From positions 1 to 64,000 of the forward strand of contig NZ_DAMACX010000020.1 of assembly GCF_031998825.1 (NCBI RefSeq): a DNA stretch of 64,000 nucleotides, given 5' to 3'. Each line of letters starts with the position of its first letter. Position 1 is the stretch's first letter. Origin of the DNA: Pseudescherichia sp031998825. Lineage in GTDB: Bacteria > Pseudomonadota > Gammaproteobacteria > Enterobacterales > Enterobacteriaceae. This document shows, piece after piece, positions 25,171 through 33,429 of the stretch. The notes under the pieces are model-generated. The model was not told where the DNA came from, did not search any database, and worked only from the letters and a program-made list of their open reading frames with translations. A program made the translations under genes and the position numbers.

Positions 25171-25260
25171 GATGAAAGCGGTGCCCAACTGCTTTCATCT
25201 GTGTGACTGAGTATTGGTGCTTATCGCCACGCCAGCAGCTATGATTCTGCTGGCTTTTTT
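25171..25260 (+). ncRNA. sgrS: Small RNA SgrS, short form without sgrT
   Basis: SgrS base-pairs with ptsG mRNA (with Hfq) and stops glucose uptake when sugar phosphates pile up. The seed GTGTGACTGAGTATTGGTG (25201-25219) is identical to that of E. coli SgrS and is followed by the terminator stem. The 5' end (GATGAAAGC) also matches the E. coli start but folds at once into a 9-bp hairpin with GCTTTCATC (25191-25199). Total length is about 90 bases, against about 227 in E. coli, and there is no ORF for SgrT. It lies between sgrR and setA as expected. The 5' end is inferred from conservation; a weak -10 (TAATCC, 25160-25165) precedes it. Confidence 0.92.
25231..25260 (+). terminator. SgrS terminator
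   Basis: GCCAGCAG (25231-25238) pairs with CTGCTGGC (25247-25254) and is followed by six Ts. The U-rich tail is also the Hfq-binding 3' end of SgrS. setA begins 28 bases later and probably depends in part on read-through, as in E. coli. Confidence 0.92.
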
Positions 25261-25287
25261 ATTTTCTCACACCCTAAAAGGATGCTT

Positions 25288-26466
25288 ATGCTCTGGCTGA
25301 TGACAATGGGAAGGCGGCTAAACGGGGTCTACGCCGCGTTTATGATCGTTGCATTTATGATGGGCATTGCCGGGGCGTTGCAGGCACCCACGCTCAGCCT
25401 CTTTCTTAGCCGCGAGGTTGGCGCCGAGCCGTTCTGGGTCGGGCTGTTCTACACCGTCAACGCTATCGCCGGGATCCTTGTCAGCCTGTGGCTGGCGAAA
25501 CGATCCGACAGCCAGGGCGATCGCCGCAGGCTGATCATGTTCTGCTGTGTGATGGCGGTGGGCAATGCGCTGCTGTTCGCCTTTAACCGTCACTACCTGA
25601 CGCTGATCACCTGCGGTGTGCTGCTCGCCTCGCTGGCCAATACCGCCATGCCGCAGCTCTTTGCCCTCGCCCGGGAGTATGCCGACAGCTCGGCCCGCGA
25701 GGTGGTGATGTTCAGCTCCGTAATGCGCGCCCAGCTCTCGCTGGCGTGGGTGATCGGCCCGCCGCTGGCCTTTATGCTGGCGCTAAACTACGGCTTTACC
25801 GCCATGTTCTCTATCGCCGCCGGGATCTTTATCATCAGCTTCGCGCTGATTGCGCTGATCCTGCCCTCGGTGGCGCGAGTAGAGCAGCCTGCGGACGTGG
25901 CGGTGACGCAGATTAGCGGCTGGCGCGATGGCAACGTGCGCAAGCTGTTTATCGCCTCCACGCTGATGTGGACCTGCAATACCATGTACATCATTGATAT
26001 GCCGCTGTGGATCAGTGGAGATCTCGGCCTGCCCGACCGGCTGGCGGGGATCCTGATGGGCACTGCCGCCGGGCTGGAGATCCCGGCAATGATCCTTGCT
26101 GGCTACTACGTCAAACGCATCGGCAAGCGGCGGATGATGACTCTGGCGGTCGCGGCGGGGGTGCTGTTCTATATTGGCCTGCTCTTCTTCCATAGCGAAC
26201 AGGCGCTGCTGCTCTTACAGCTCTTTAACGCGGTGTTTATCGGGATAGTTGCCGGGATCGGCATGCTCTGGTTTCAGGATCTGATGCCTGGACGGGCGGG
26301 ATCGGCTACCACGCTGTTTACCAACAGTATCTCTACCGGGGTGATTCTGGCGGGGGTGATTCAGGGGGCGCTGGCGCAAAGCTATGGCCACGGGGCGGTC
26401 TACTGGGTTATTGCGGGGATTTCACTGCTGACGCTGGGGCTGACAGTGCGGGTGAGGGATGTGTAA
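25288..26466 (+). CDS. setA: Sugar efflux transporter SetA
   Basis: SetA is a major facilitator superfamily exporter with about 12 membrane segments; it expels lactose, glucose and analogues and takes part in the SgrS stress response. The 392-residue length equals that of E. coli. Conserved features include GALQAPTLSLFLSREVGA in the first helix region, the loop LAKRSDSQGDRR after helix 2, and MPGRAGSATTLFTN near helix 10. I choose the ATG at 25288, with AAAGG six bases upstream, over the one at 25282. It lies just downstream of sgrS. Confidence 0.95.
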   Translation: MLWLMTMGRRLNGVYAAFMIVAFMMGIAGALQAPTLSLFLSREVGAEPFWVGLFYTVNAIAGILVSLWLAKRSDSQGDRRRLIMFCCVMAVGNALLFAFNRHYLTLITCGVLLASLANTAMPQLFALAREYADSSAREVVMFSSVMRAQLSLAWVIGPPLAFMLALNYGFTAMFSIAAGIFIISFALIALILPSVARVEQPADVAVTQISGWRDGNVRKLFIASTLMWTCNTMYIIDMPLWISGDLGLPDRLAGILMGTAAGLEIPAMILAGYYVKRIGKRRMMTLAVAAGVLFYIGLLFFHSEQALLLLQLFNAVFIGIVAGIGMLWFQDLMPGRAGSATTLFTNSISTGVILAGVIQGALAQSYGHGAVYWVIAGISLLTLGLTVRVRDV

Positions 26467-26478
26467 TTGACAACAAAA

Positions 26479-26525
26479 CGCCCGGTGGCGCTACGCTTAT
26501 CCGGCCTACGAAATGGCAGGCCGGA
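26479..26525. repeat. REP element after setA
   Basis: GCCCGGTGGCGCTACGCTTA followed by TCCGGCCTACGA (26479-26510) is a classical REP palindrome, and GGCCGGAT just after it (26518-26525) is part of a second arm. It lies between the convergent genes setA and the DUF1471 gene and may help end or protect both transcripts. Confidence 0.85.
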
Positions 26526-26541
26526 TAATAAACTAAACGAC

Positions 26542-26754
26542 TTATTTATACAGCTCAGCCGTCATATGCACGTTGTTGTTGACGTTAGCTTCGGTGATTT
26601 TATAGGAAGAAGCACCGGCCTGCTGTGCCTGAGCGGCAATTTTCGCTTCGGCATCATCAATGGTGGTCCCGCTGGCAGTAACGCTCTGGGCAAACGCACC
26701 AAATGAGAGGGTAGAGAGGGCAACGGCGGCAACAAGAGTTTTAATCGATTTCAT
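26542..26754 (-). CDS. YdgH/BhsA/McbA-like (DUF1471) exported protein
   Basis: A 70-residue protein with a signal peptide (MKSIKTLVAAVALSTLSFGA, cleaved after AFA) and a mature DUF1471 domain: QSVTASGTTIDDAEAKIAAQ, then GASSYKITEANVNNNVHMTAELYK. This is the pattern of the BhsA/McbA/YhcN stress and biofilm family of small periplasmic proteins. AAGGAA precedes the ATG. Enterobacteria carry many paralogues and I cannot say which this is. E. coli has no such gene between setA and leuD. The upstream 200 bases are AT-rich and contain a palindrome. Function in stress response is inferred from the family only. Confidence 0.88.
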   Translation of the reverse strand: MKSIKTLVAAVALSTLSFGAFAQSVTASGTTIDDAEAKIAAQAQQAGASSYKITEANVNNNVHMTAELYK

Positions 26755-26902
26755 GATGGTATTCCTTAAGCTTGATTTTTGTCTGGGGTCGTTAATTAGT
26801 TAACGATCGATAGATAAATGATAGGCGCGATCGGCTATGCACGTCAACACTATTTTATAATGACCATTAACTAATTTAATAATGCTAAGGAATTCAAGGC
26901 AT
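26755..26902 (-). promoter_or_regulatory. AT-rich upstream region of the DUF1471 gene with palindrome
   Basis: The stretch between the DUF1471 start and the leu terminator is AT-rich, unlike the GC-rich genes around it. A perfect inverted repeat, CGTTAA-TTAG-TTAACG (26790-26805), lies about 35-50 bases upstream of the start codon and could be an operator. I cannot place a -10/-35 pair with confidence. Confidence 0.4.
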
Positions 26903-26930
26903 AAAAAAACGGCGAGGATCGCTCCCCGCC
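26903..26930 (-). terminator. Terminator of the leu operon
   Basis: On the minus strand GGCGGGGA pairs with TCCTCGCC (one G·T or mismatch position) around GCGA and is followed by seven Ts (As at 26903-26909). It lies about 30 bases after the leuD stop. Confidence 0.85.
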
Positions 26931-26958
26931 GCTTATGGTCGGTAAAACCGCGAGCAAA

Positions 26959-27564
26959 TTAGTTCATAAAAGCAGGCTGACGTTGTTCATAGGCGGAAAT
27001 CGCCTCTTCGTGTTGCAGCGTCAGGCCGATACTGTCCAGACCGTTTAACATGCAGTGACGACGGAACGCGTCGATATTGAAGCTGTAGGATTTCTCCCCG
27101 GCGATGACCTTCTGCGCCTCCAGATCCACTACAAAAGTGATGCCGGGATTGCTCTGCACCAGGTTAAACAGCTCATCCACCTCGCTATCGCTCAGCGTGA
27201 CCGGCAGCAGCTGGTTGTTAAAGCTGTTGCCGTAGAAGATATCGGCAAAGCTCGGGGCGATCACCACCTTAAAGCCGTAGTCGGTCAGGGCCCAGGGCGC
27301 ATGCTCACGCGACGATCCGCAGCCAAAGTTCTCCCGCGCCAGCAGGATTGAGGCACCTTTATACTGCGGAAAGTTCAGCACGAACTCCGGATTGGGCTGC
27401 TCGCCCTTGTCGTCCAGAAAACGCCAGTCGTTAAACAGATGTGCCCCGAAGCCGGTACGCGTGACCTTCTGTAAAAACTGCTTCGGAATGATTGCATCGG
27501 TATCAACGTTGGCGGCGTCCAGAGGGACCACCAGGCCGGTATGCTGGGTAAATTTCTCTGCCAT
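26959..27564 (-). CDS. leuD: 3-isopropylmalate dehydratase small subunit
   Basis: LeuD pairs with LeuC to isomerise 2-isopropylmalate to 3-isopropylmalate in leucine synthesis. It is an aconitase swivel-domain protein of 201 residues, as in E. coli, with GASILLARENFGCGSSREHAPW forming part of the active site. The start at 27564 (MAEKF) matches E. coli and is 10 bases after leuC; the frame is open 50 codons further upstream inside leuC in another register. Last gene of leuABCD. Confidence 0.97.
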   Translation of the reverse strand: MAEKFTQHTGLVVPLDAANVDTDAIIPKQFLQKVTRTGFGAHLFNDWRFLDDKGEQPNPEFVLNFPQYKGASILLARENFGCGSSREHAPWALTDYGFKVVIAPSFADIFYGNSFNNQLLPVTLSDSEVDELFNLVQSNPGITFVVDLEAQKVIAGEKSYSFNIDAFRRHCMLNGLDSIGLTLQHEEAISAYEQRQPAFMN

Positions 27565-27574
27565 GGTGGTCTCC

Positions 27575-28975
27575 TTATTTAATAGTGCGGATATCAGCGA
27601 AGTGGCCGGTAACGGCGGCGGCAGCAGCCATGGCCGGGCTGACCAGGTGGGTACGTCCCCCGCGTCCCTGGCGACCCTCAAAGTTACGGTTGCTGGTAGA
27701 GGCGCAGCGCTCACCTGGGTTCAGGCGATCGTTGTTCATTGCCAGGCACATGGAGCAGCCTGGCAGACGCCACTCAAAGCCCGCCTCGATAAAGATCTTA
27801 TCCAGACCTTCCGCTTCTGCCTGCGCCTTCACCGGGCCAGAGCCGGGTACCACCAGCGCCTGAACGCCTGGCGCAACCTTACGCCCTTTAGCCACTTCTG
27901 CCGCCGCGCGCAGATCTTCAATGCGCGAGTTGGTACAGGAGCCGATAAACACCTTGTCGATGTTCACCTCGGTCAGCGGAATGCCCGGCTTCAGGCCCAT
28001 ATAGGCCAGCGCCTTCTCCGCGCTGGCGCGCTCAACCGGATCGGCAAACGACGCCGGATCGGGAATGTTTTCACCTACGGCGATCACCTGGCCTGGGTTA
28101 GTTCCCCAGGTGATCTGCGGGGCGATCTCTGCCGCCTGCAATGTGACGACGGTATCAAAGGTCGCGCCTTCGTCAGACTTCAGCGTCTTCCAGTAAGCCA
28201 CTGCGTCATCGAAATCTTTGCCTTTCGGCGCGTGCAGACGGCCTTTGACGTAGTTAAAGGTGGTTTCGTCAGGGGCGACGATACCGGCTTTCGCGCCCAT
28301 CTCAATGGCCATGTTGCACAGGGTCATCCGACCCTCCATGCTCAGGGCCTGAATGGCTTCGCCGCAAAACTCGACGACGTGGCCGGTACCGCCCGCGCTG
28401 CCGGTTTTACCAATGATCGCCAGTACGATATCTTTTGCGGTGATGCCCGGTGCAGCGTGGCCCTGCACCTCAATTTTCATGGTCTTGGCACGGCCCTGCT
28501 TCAGGGTCTGGGTTGCCAGCACATGCTCTACTTCTGAGGTGCCGATGCCGAACGCCAATGCGCCAAATGCGCCGTGGGTGGCGGTGTGGGAGTCGCCGCA
28601 GACGATGGTCATTCCCGGCAGGGTGATGCCCTGCTCCGGCCCCATCACGTGGACGATGCCCTGATAGGGGTGATTCAGATCGTACAGCTCTACGCCAAAC
28701 TCGTTGCAGTTCTTAATCAGCTCCTGCATCTGAATGCGCGCCATCTCGCCCGAGGCGTTGATATCTTTCGTCTGGGTAGAGACGTTATGATCCATGGTGG
28801 CGAAGGTCTTACCCGGCTGACGTACCGGGCGATGGTGCGCGCGCAGGCCATCAAACGCCTGCGGGGAGGTCACCTCATGCACCAGGTGACGATCGATATA
28901 GAGCAGCGGGGTTTCGTTTGGCGCTTCATAGACCACGTGGGCATCAAACAACTTTTCATACAAACTCTTGGCCAT
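27575..28975 (-). CDS. leuC: 3-isopropylmalate dehydratase large subunit
   Basis: Catalytic subunit of isopropylmalate isomerase, carrying a [4Fe-4S] cluster. The 466-residue protein has the three cluster cysteines in FIGSCTNSRIEDL and GCSMCLAMN, and the aconitase motif CGDSHTATHGAFGALAFGIG. It follows leuB with a 2-base gap and precedes leuD. Length and sequence match E. coli LeuC throughout. Confidence 0.98.
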   Translation of the reverse strand: MAKSLYEKLFDAHVVYEAPNETPLLYIDRHLVHEVTSPQAFDGLRAHHRPVRQPGKTFATMDHNVSTQTKDINASGEMARIQMQELIKNCNEFGVELYDLNHPYQGIVHVMGPEQGITLPGMTIVCGDSHTATHGAFGALAFGIGTSEVEHVLATQTLKQGRAKTMKIEVQGHAAPGITAKDIVLAIIGKTGSAGGTGHVVEFCGEAIQALSMEGRMTLCNMAIEMGAKAGIVAPDETTFNYVKGRLHAPKGKDFDDAVAYWKTLKSDEGATFDTVVTLQAAEIAPQITWGTNPGQVIAVGENIPDPASFADPVERASAEKALAYMGLKPGIPLTEVNIDKVFIGSCTNSRIEDLRAAAEVAKGRKVAPGVQALVVPGSGPVKAQAEAEGLDKIFIEAGFEWRLPGCSMCLAMNNDRLNPGERCASTSNRNFEGRQGRGGRTHLVSPAMAAAAAVTGHFADIRTIK

Positions 28976-28977
28976 GA

Positions 28978-30069
28978 TTACACCCCTTCCGCTACGTAGC
29001 GGGCAATAATGTCGCCCATCTCATCAGTACTGACCGCCGCGCCGCCGCGGGCCAGGTCACCGGTGCGCACACCCTCTTCCAGCGCGCGGTTAATGGCGGC
29101 TTCAATCGCGTCCGCCGCATCGTTGGCATTCAGGCTGTAGCGCAGCAGCAGGGCCAGGGAGAGGATCTGGGCAATCGGGTTAGCAATATTTTTCCCGGCG
29201 ATGTCCGGCGCAGAGCCGCCTGCCGGCTCATACAGGCCAAAGCCCTGCTCGTTGAGGCTGGCCGAGGGCAGCATGCCCATTGAGCCGGTGATCATCGCGC
29301 ACTCGTCGGAGAGGATGTCGCCAAACAGGTTAGAACAGAGCAGAACGTCAAACTGGGACGGATCCTTAATCAGCTGCATGGTGGCGTTGTCGATGTACAT
29401 ATGGGCCAGCTCAACGTCCGGGTACTCTTTAGCGATCTCGTTAACGATCTCGCGCCACAGCAGGGAGGTTTGCAGCACGTTAGCCTTATCAATAGAGGTC
29501 ACTTTATTCCGACGCTTGCGCGCGGACTCAAAGGCGATGCGGGCGATGCGCTCGATCTCGAAGCGGTGATAGATCTCGGTATCAAACGCTTTTTCATGCG
29601 GGCCGCTGCCTTCGCGGCCCTTTGGCTGGCCAAAGTAGATGCCGCCGGTCAGCTCGCGCACGCAGAGAATATCAAAGCCGTTAGCGGCGATGTCCGCCCG
29701 CAGCGGGCAGAAGGCTTCCAGCCCCTGATACAGCTTCGCCGGACGCAGGTTGCTGAACAGCTTAAAGTGCTTACGCAGCGGCAGCAGCGCGCCGCGCTCT
29801 GGCTGCTGGGCCGGAGGCAGGTGTTCCCACTTCGGGCCACCGACCGAGCCGAACAGAATGGCGTCGGCCTGCTCGCAGCCGGCAACGGTGGCCTGCGGCA
29901 GCGGGTTACCGTGGCGGTCAATGGCAATTCCGCCCACGTCGTAGTGGCTGGTGGAGATGCGCAGGGAGAAACGCTGACGAATTGCTTCCAGTACCTTCAG
30001 GGCTTGCGCCATCACTTCCGGGCCAATACCGTCGCCCGGCAAAACTGCAATATGATAATTTTTAGACAT
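28978..30069 (-). CDS. leuB: 3-isopropylmalate dehydrogenase
   Basis: LeuB oxidises and decarboxylates 3-isopropylmalate to 2-ketoisocaproate with NAD+. The 363-residue protein has the N-terminal LPGDGIGPEV, the substrate-binding RELTGGIYFGQPKGREG and the metal-binding NLFGDILSDECAMITGSMGM. The ATG at 30069 overlaps the leuA TGA (TGATG), which indicates translational coupling; a GTG one codon upstream is less likely. Confidence 0.98.
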   Translation of the reverse strand: MSKNYHIAVLPGDGIGPEVMAQALKVLEAIRQRFSLRISTSHYDVGGIAIDRHGNPLPQATVAGCEQADAILFGSVGGPKWEHLPPAQQPERGALLPLRKHFKLFSNLRPAKLYQGLEAFCPLRADIAANGFDILCVRELTGGIYFGQPKGREGSGPHEKAFDTEIYHRFEIERIARIAFESARKRRNKVTSIDKANVLQTSLLWREIVNEIAKEYPDVELAHMYIDNATMQLIKDPSQFDVLLCSNLFGDILSDECAMITGSMGMLPSASLNEQGFGLYEPAGGSAPDIAGKNIANPIAQILSLALLLRYSLNANDAADAIEAAINRALEEGVRTGDLARGGAAVSTDEMGDIIARYVAEGV

Positions 30070-31640
30070 CACACGGTTTCCTGGTTGTTTTCTTTTATTG
30101 CTTTACGCTGCAGCTCTTTTTCAACTTCGTTGGCGCGCCAGATGTTATTCAGCACGTGCACCATCGCTTTGGCGGAGGACTCAACGATGTCGGTCGCCAG
30201 GCCCACGCCGTGGAAACGACGGCCGTTATAGTTCGCCACAATATCCACCTGGCCGAGGGCATCTTTGCCGTGGCCTTTGGCGCTCAGCTGGTACTTCACC
30301 AGCTCGATATCGTAGTCGGTGATGCGGTTAATCGCCTGGTAGACAGCATCCACCGGGCCGTTACCGTTGGCGGCTTCGGCTTTCACCTCCTCACCGCAGA
30401 CCAGCTTCACCGAGGCGGTGGCCATCGCGTTGGAGCCGGACTGCACGCTGAAGTAGTCCAGGCGGAAGTGCTCTGGCTCCTCCTGCTGCTTGTTGATGAA
30501 GGCCAGCGCCTCCAGATCGTAATCAAACACCTGACCCTTCTTATCCGCCAGCTTCAGGAAGGCGTCATACAGGTTATCCAGGCTGTAGTCGCTCTCTTTG
30601 TAGCCCATCTCATCCATACGGTGTTTTACCGCCGCACGGCCGGAGCGGGAGGTCAGGTTCAGCTGCACCTGGTTCCGGCCAATAGACTCTGGGGTCATGA
30701 TTTCGTAGTTTTCACGGTTCTTCAGCACGCCATCCTGATGAATACCGGAGGAGTGGGCAAACGCGCCGGTGCCAACAATCGCCTTGTTCGCCGGTACAGG
30801 CATGTTACAGATCTGGCTGACTATCTGGCTGGTGCGCCAGATCTCCTGGTGATTGATGCGGGTTTGCAGGTTCATGATGTCCTTGCGTACCTTAATCGCC
30901 ATGATCACCTCTTCCAGTGAGCAGTTACCGGCGCGCTCGCCGATACCGTTCATCGCACCTTCAACCTGGCGTGCCCCGGCATGGACTGCCGCGATGGCGT
31001 TGCCAACGGCGAGGCCTAAATCGTCGTGGGTATGGACAGAGATGATGGCTTGATCGATGTTAGGCACGCGCTCATACAGGCCAGTAATGATATTGGCGAA
31101 CTCGAAGGGCATGGTGTAGCCAACGGTATCCGGAATATTGATGGTTTTCGCTCCGGCGTTAATCGCCGCCTCAACCACCCGCGCCAGATCGGCAATCGGG
31201 GTACGGCCCGCATCCTCACAGGAGAACTCGACGTCGTCGGTATAGTTACGTGCGCGCTTCACCATATAGATCGAACGCTCGATCACCTCGTCCAAAGTGC
31301 TGCGCAGCTTGGTAGCGATGTGCATCGGCGAGGTAGCAATAAAGGTATGGATACGAAAAGCCTCGGCGACCTTCAGCGACTCTGCCGCCACGTCGATATC
31401 TTTCTCAACGCAGCGCGCCAGAGCACAGACGCGGCTATTTTTCACCTGGCGGGCGATGGTCTGTACGGACTCAAAGTCGCCTGGGGAAGAGACCGGAAAG
31501 CCTACCTCCATCACGTCTACGCCCATACGCTCAAGCGCCAGTGCAATCTGCAGTTTCTCTTTTACACTCAGGCTTGCCTGTAACGCCTGTTCACCGTCGC
31601 GTAAGGTGGTGTCGAAAATGGTAACGTGCTGCTGGCTCAT
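30069..31640 (-). CDS. leuA: 2-isopropylmalate synthase
   Basis: LeuA condenses acetyl-CoA with 2-ketoisovalerate, the committed, leucine-inhibited step. The 523-residue length equals that of E. coli. The N-terminal TIM barrel has FDTTLRDGEQALQASL and the metal-binding SVHTHDDLGLAVGN; the C-terminal regulatory domain (about 390-523) binds leucine. It is preceded by the leuL leader peptide and attenuator, so transcription should depend on charged tRNA-Leu. Confidence 0.98.
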   Translation of the reverse strand: MSQQHVTIFDTTLRDGEQALQASLSVKEKLQIALALERMGVDVMEVGFPVSSPGDFESVQTIARQVKNSRVCALARCVEKDIDVAAESLKVAEAFRIHTFIATSPMHIATKLRSTLDEVIERSIYMVKRARNYTDDVEFSCEDAGRTPIADLARVVEAAINAGAKTINIPDTVGYTMPFEFANIITGLYERVPNIDQAIISVHTHDDLGLAVGNAIAAVHAGARQVEGAMNGIGERAGNCSLEEVIMAIKVRKDIMNLQTRINHQEIWRTSQIVSQICNMPVPANKAIVGTGAFAHSSGIHQDGVLKNRENYEIMTPESIGRNQVQLNLTSRSGRAAVKHRMDEMGYKESDYSLDNLYDAFLKLADKKGQVFDYDLEALAFINKQQEEPEHFRLDYFSVQSGSNAMATASVKLVCGEEVKAEAANGNGPVDAVYQAINRITDYDIELVKYQLSAKGHGKDALGQVDIVANYNGRRFHGVGLATDIVESSAKAMVHVLNNIWRANEVEKELQRKAIKENNQETV

Positions 31641-31684
31641 GGTTTAGGTCCTTGTCTGTCGGAAGTCGCCTTGTGCTACGAGCA

Positions 31685-31712
31685 TAAAAAAACCCGCGCA
31701 TTGGCGCGGGTT
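31685..31712 (-). terminator. leu operon attenuator
   Basis: On the minus strand AACCCGCG and CGCGGGTT pair with a short loop and are followed by a run of Ts (As at 31685-31692). It lies 24 bases after the leuL stop and about 45 before leuA, the position of the attenuation terminator. The anti-terminator would use sequences in leuL. Confidence 0.9.
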
Positions 31713-31735
31713 CTCTGTTTTAACCGTAAGCTGAC

Positions 31736-31822
31736 TTAACTCTGTTTGTCGCCCACCAGTCCACCGCGCAATGAGGATGCGTTTAGTAGTAGTAGACCGG
31801 CGATACGAACGTTGCGAATCAT
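31736..31822 (-). CDS. leuL: leu operon leader peptide
   Basis: A 28-residue leader peptide starting MIRNVRIAGLLLLNASSLRG with four consecutive leucine codons, all the rare CTA. Slow reading of these codons when leucyl-tRNA is scarce lets the anti-terminator form. The C-terminal half differs from E. coli but the LLLLNASSLRG core is the same. TGGAG lies upstream of the ATG. The frame is too short to be found by length alone; the identity rests on the core motif, position and attenuator. Confidence 0.93.
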   Translation of the reverse strand: MIRNVRIAGLLLLNASSLRGGLVGDKQS

Positions 31823-31856
31823 GCGTCAGGCTCCAGATGAAATCGATATGCTTTTA

Positions 31857-31885
31857 GTGGTACTGGATATGCTAAGTGATGTCAA
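31857..31885 (-). promoter_or_regulatory. leu operon promoter
   Basis: A consensus -35 TTGACA (31880-31885) is followed 17 bases later by a weak -10, TACCAC (31857-31862). The arrangement and the downstream TAAAAGCATATCG match the E. coli leu promoter, which has TTGACA and TAACTC. Confidence 0.7.
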
Positions 31886-32427
31886 CAGTAGAGGCGGAAA
31901 AAAGGGTGCCGGTGGGATCGGGGTGGTTAGTTTATTGTGCTATTTAGGACACCTCAGGCAAAACATTTTCATTATGCGCGCTGCATTTTTGCGTAGGGCT
32001 GTGGCGGAATATATTTTACTTACAAATATATATACATTGTCATAAATGAAAATGGCGGCTTACTCGCTTGATTTAGCAGGTTTTAATGTTTTTATAATCT
32101 CTTTTTTATATGTTTGATTACAAAAATGGAACAATCAATATTCATTTTACCAATATTTAATTAATTGATTTTAGAAAATCTGAATTTCATTTTAAGTATA
32201 TATCGCTTTGATTATTCATGATGATTATGTTTTTATTGCGCGCATACTGTTCAGGTTATGCGTTGGATAATAAAAGAACGTAGCGTCGAGCGTGTTCCTC
32301 TCGTCAGGTTATCCAAAATTACTCTGTATTTTTTCTAAATTTGTAACATACTGCTTTTGCCTATTTATATGTTCTGCATACCATATTTATAGCCCGGCGA
32401 TTCGCTTGCCAGCAAAAGGAGTTTAGC
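31886..32427. other. AT-rich leuL-leuO intergenic region
   Basis: About 540 bases between the leu promoter and leuO, strongly AT-rich from 31990 on with many A and T tracts and bent-DNA character. In E. coli this interval is an H-NS-silenced region that LeuO itself antagonises. I see no credible ORF or RNA gene in it. The leuO promoter should lie in the last 150 bases; TTGTAACATACTG (32341-32353) and nearby TATTTATA stretches are possible parts but I cannot define it. Confidence 0.55.
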
Positions 32428-33393
32428 ATGACAGTGGAGTCACAAATGTCAGAAGCCAAAGATGAATACCTCTCAATACCCTATGATATGAAATCAAAGC
32501 TCCGTCAGGTCGATCTGAATTTATTAACCGTTTTCGATGCGGTTATGCAGGAGCAAAACATCACCCGAGCCGCGCGCAATCTCGGCATGTCGCAGCCGGC
32601 GGTCAGCAACGCGGTAGCCCGGTTGAAAGTGCTGTTTAATGACGATCTCTTCTCCCGTTATGGCCGTGGGATCAAGCCTACGGCACGAGCCTATCAGCTT
32701 TTTGGCTCGGTTCACCAGGCATTACAGCTTATTCAAAATGAGCTTCCCGGCTCTGGCTTTGATCCACTTAAAAGTGAGCGTATTTTCCATATTTGTATCT
32801 GTAGCCCATTGGATACCTGGCTGACGTCAACTATCTATAATCGTGTTGAAAAGGAAGCGCCTAACATTCATTTGGTCTTTAGCTCAGCGTTGGATAAAAA
32901 TATTGAGCATCAGCTGCGCTATCAGGAAACTGGGTTTGTTATTGGTTATGAGGAGTTTAAGCGTCCGGAGTTCTCCTGCCTGCCGCTTTTTAATGATGAA
33001 ATGGTGCTGGTCGCCAGTAAAAAACATCCGCGTATTTATAATCCCTTTACCGAGTCTGATATATATAATGAGGAGCATGCGGTCGTCTCTCTCGAACGTT
33101 ATGCCTCTTTTAGCCAGCCGTGGTATGACACGCCAGATAAACAGAGCCGTATCGCCTACCAGGGAATGGCGCTGGTTAGCGTGCTTAACGTTGTTTCGCA
33201 AACTCAGCTGGTCTGTATTGCCCCGCGCTGGTTAAGCGAAAAATTTGCCGACAGTCTGGCGCTACATATTATGCCGCTGCCGTTAAAACGTAATAGCCGC
33301 ACCTGTTTCCTGTCATGGCACGAGGCAGCCGGGCGCGATAAAGGCCATCAGTGGATGGAAGAGCTATTAATCGACGTCTGCCGTCGCGTATAA
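32428..33393 (+). CDS. leuO: LysR-type regulator LeuO
   Basis: LeuO is a global LysR-family regulator that counters H-NS silencing. The 321-residue protein (314 in E. coli) has a seven-residue longer, divergent N-terminus, then the HTH domain VDLNLLTVFDAVMQEQNITR ending in SQPAVSNAVARLK, and an effector domain to residue 321. AGGAG upstream supports the ATG at 32428. Base composition is lower in GC than that of the neighbouring genes, which is usual for H-NS-bound leuO. It lies between the leu and ilvIH operons as in E. coli. Confidence 0.95.
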   Translation: MTVESQMSEAKDEYLSIPYDMKSKLRQVDLNLLTVFDAVMQEQNITRAARNLGMSQPAVSNAVARLKVLFNDDLFSRYGRGIKPTARAYQLFGSVHQALQLIQNELPGSGFDPLKSERIFHICICSPLDTWLTSTIYNRVEKEAPNIHLVFSSALDKNIEHQLRYQETGFVIGYEEFKRPEFSCLPLFNDEMVLVASKKHPRIYNPFTESDIYNEEHAVVSLERYASFSQPWYDTPDKQSRIAYQGMALVSVLNVVSQTQLVCIAPRWLSEKFADSLALHIMPLPLKRNSRTCFLSWHEAAGRDKGHQWMEELLIDVCRRV

Positions 33394-33404
33394 GCTATCG
33401 ATCA

Positions 33405-33429
33405 AAACCGGATAGCTGCTATCCGGTTT
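33405..33429. terminator. leuO terminator hairpin
   Basis: AAACCGGATAG and CTATCCGGTTT form a perfect 11-bp stem around CTG, 12 bases after the leuO stop. The T run is only three bases, with As on the other side, so it may act in either direction. Confidence 0.7.

Noticed and set aside
25104..25287. Possible sgrT reading frame inside SgrS
   Set aside because: The interval between the SgrS 5' hairpin and the seed is only a base or two; no start codon and frame of about 40 codons exists.
31746..32045. Plus-strand open frame of 99 codons across leuL and the leu promoter
   Set aside because: It is antisense to leuL and the promoter, has no ribosome binding site of note and no family resemblance.
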